Assembly (NCBI GenBank): GCA_024400715.1
Contig: JAKSMH010000029.1
Span: 1 to 8,344, forward strand
Length of the DNA stretch: 8,344 nucleotides
Direction of reading: 5' to 3'
DNA from: Bacteroidales bacterium
GTDB lineage: Bacteria > Bacteroidota > Bacteroidia > Bacteroidales > WCHB1-69
The notes beneath the pieces are model-generated. The model saw only the letters and a program-made list of their open reading frames with translations, made no database searches and was not told the DNA's origin. The position numbers and the translations under genes were made by a program. Within the stretch, counting starts at the first letter, position 1; each line of letters begins with the position of its first letter. This document shows positions 7,363 to 8,344 of the stretch, one piece after another.

Positions 7363-8304
7363 TCATTTTTCCACATTCAAGCAGGTCTTCACAAAGCGCC
7401 GCACCGATGTTTCCAACGGCAGGAAATTCTTCTTATACTGTATCTTTCTCAACTTCGCCAAATTGGCATAAAGGCCGGCCAAAGGCGGAAGTGGATGGAC
7501 TGCATTTTCTGCAAACTCCCATTGCGGATGAATTTTCAAGATTGAAAAAGCACTCTGTGCCGCCACACTCAACGGACGGGCATAACCCGTACCCAGGTTG
7601 TACAATCCACTTGGCGGCAAATGATTCATAAACCACATCATCACCGTGGCCACATCCGAGACATAAATAAAATCATACACGGGTTCTTTTCCCGACAAAC
7701 AGGGCAAGGTGGCTTTATGCTCCAACATAATCTGACGAACCAGCCGATACAGGGCGGACTGCTTATTTACCCTATCATTCTCAGTCAAGCCAAAAACATT
7801 GAAAAACTTAAAACCATACCAGAATGGCGGTTGCGAGAATTGTTTTTGCACCCATTGGTCAAACTCGTGTTTGGAGCGACCCCATAACGTCAGCGGATTG
7901 AATTTATACAATGTTTTTTCATCATCCAGGCAAGGCATTGGACCATCACCGTAGGTTTCGGCGGAAGAAGCATATATCAATGGAATACGTTGTTGAGTGG
8001 CCCAACTCCACACCCGCTGAGCATATTCCACGTTCCATTTTTTGAAGATGGAATAATCCTCGACGGCATCGTCCACTTGAACTCCCAAATGCACGATAAA
8101 ATCCACTTGGGAACCGTGCACGGCCGCCCAGTCAAAGAAATCTTCCACCGGCACCATTTCCGAATAATGGGCATTTTGCCAAAGGGGATATTTCAATACC
8201 TCAGTGAAATCATCCACCAAAATCAAATCCGTATAACCATACTGATTCAAATGTTGAACAAAATGACTTCCAATAAGACCAGCCGCACCCGTAACAACAA
8301 TCAT
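7363..8304 (-). CDS. HldD/RfaD-like NAD-dependent epimerase with altered active-site residues
   Basis: An extended short-chain dehydrogenase whose closest remembered family is ADP-L-glycero-D-manno-heptose 6-epimerase (HldD/RfaD), which finishes the heptose donor for lipopolysaccharide core. The 313 residues match that family in length (E. coli 310). The NAD fingerprint is GAAGLIG (6-12); Asp31 and Asp32 end the second strand (LVDDF); YASSAETYG (111-119) holds the catalytic Ser; FKFFNVFG (165-172), DFIYVSDV (211-218) and YNLGTG (235-240) follow in family order. Three changes stand out. The YxxxK Tyr is Trp141 (WGRSK, codon TGG). The Arg normally before DFxYVxDV is Tyr210. The HKGxMAS segment carrying the second catalytic Lys is rewritten as NKQSALY, with Lys181 a possible equivalent. 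It may therefore be a divergent paralogue with another substrate or little activity. The reading frame stays open upstream of 8304 to the window edge, but MIVVTG is the family N-terminus. The gene ends 145 bases before recQ. Confidence 0.8.
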   Translation of the reverse strand: MIVVTGAAGLIGSHFVQHLNQYGYTDLILVDDFTEVLKYPLWQNAHYSEMVPVEDFFDWAAVHGSQVDFIVHLGVQVDDAVEDYSIFKKWNVEYAQRVWSWATQQRIPLIYASSAETYGDGPMPCLDDEKTLYKFNPLTLWGRSKHEFDQWVQKQFSQPPFWYGFKFFNVFGLTENDRVNKQSALYRLVRQIMLEHKATLPCLSGKEPVYDFIYVSDVATVMMWFMNHLPPSGLYNLGTGYARPLSVAAQSAFSILKIHPQWEFAENAVHPLPPLAGLYANLAKLRKIQYKKNFLPLETSVRRFVKTCLNVEK

Positions 8305-8344
8305 AAACTCATCATCTTTAAGTTTACAGGCATAGGAAGTATGC
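8305..8344 (-). other. Upstream edge of the epimerase gene; possible end of a cut-off neighbour
   Basis: Forty bases are too few to identify anything. Two minus-strand frames are open to the edge. One is in frame with the epimerase and could extend its N-terminus by at least 13 codons. The other ends in a TGA at 8301-8303 that overlaps the epimerase ATG (ATGA), as would the tail of a translationally coupled upstream gene. No TAnnTTTG box is present here. Confidence 0.2.

Overview
The window looks like an ordinary chromosomal segment of a Bacteroidota bacterium, most likely of the order Bacteroidales. The evidence is a RecQ with the long C-terminal extension usual in that phylum, a membrane-anchored OmpH/Skp-like protein, and a secreted M6 peptidase with a cleaved-adhesin-like module and an InlB-type repeat, as in type IX secretion cargo. 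The gaps between genes are AT-rich and lack Shine-Dalgarno motifs, and one matches the Bacteroidetes -7 promoter box (TAnnTTTG). Genus cannot be decided from what is visible.

All six recognisable genes lie on the minus strand, so transcription runs from high to low coordinates. In that order they are: an NAD-dependent epimerase resembling ADP-heptose 6-epimerase HldD (7363-8304); a 145-base AT-rich gap with a probable promoter (box at 7267-7274); recQ helicase (5007-7217); a membrane-anchored OmpH/Skp-family protein (4310-4987); a small MORN-repeat lipoprotein (3711-4307); tryptophanase tnaA (2323-3699); and a secreted M6-family metalloprotease that runs off the window at base 1 (start at 2307). 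The protease reads open without a stop for 769 codons.

From recQ to the protease the gaps are only 19, 2, 11 and 15 bases. I saw no terminator in them and no exact promoter box close upstream of tnaA or the protease, so the five genes probably form one transcription unit. They share no obvious pathway: DNA repair (RecQ), envelope biogenesis (OmpH-like protein, lipoprotein), amino-acid catabolism making indole, pyruvate and ammonia (TnaA), and extracellular proteolysis (M6). A protease that frees peptides followed by a tryptophan-degrading enzyme would suit an asaccharolytic, peptide-fermenting lifestyle, but that is inference.

I see no mobile element, CRISPR array, RNA gene or clearly new system. 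The observation most worth a second look is the epimerase: its fold signatures are intact, but the catalytic Tyr of YxxxK is Trp and the Arg before the conserved DFxYVxDV segment is Tyr.
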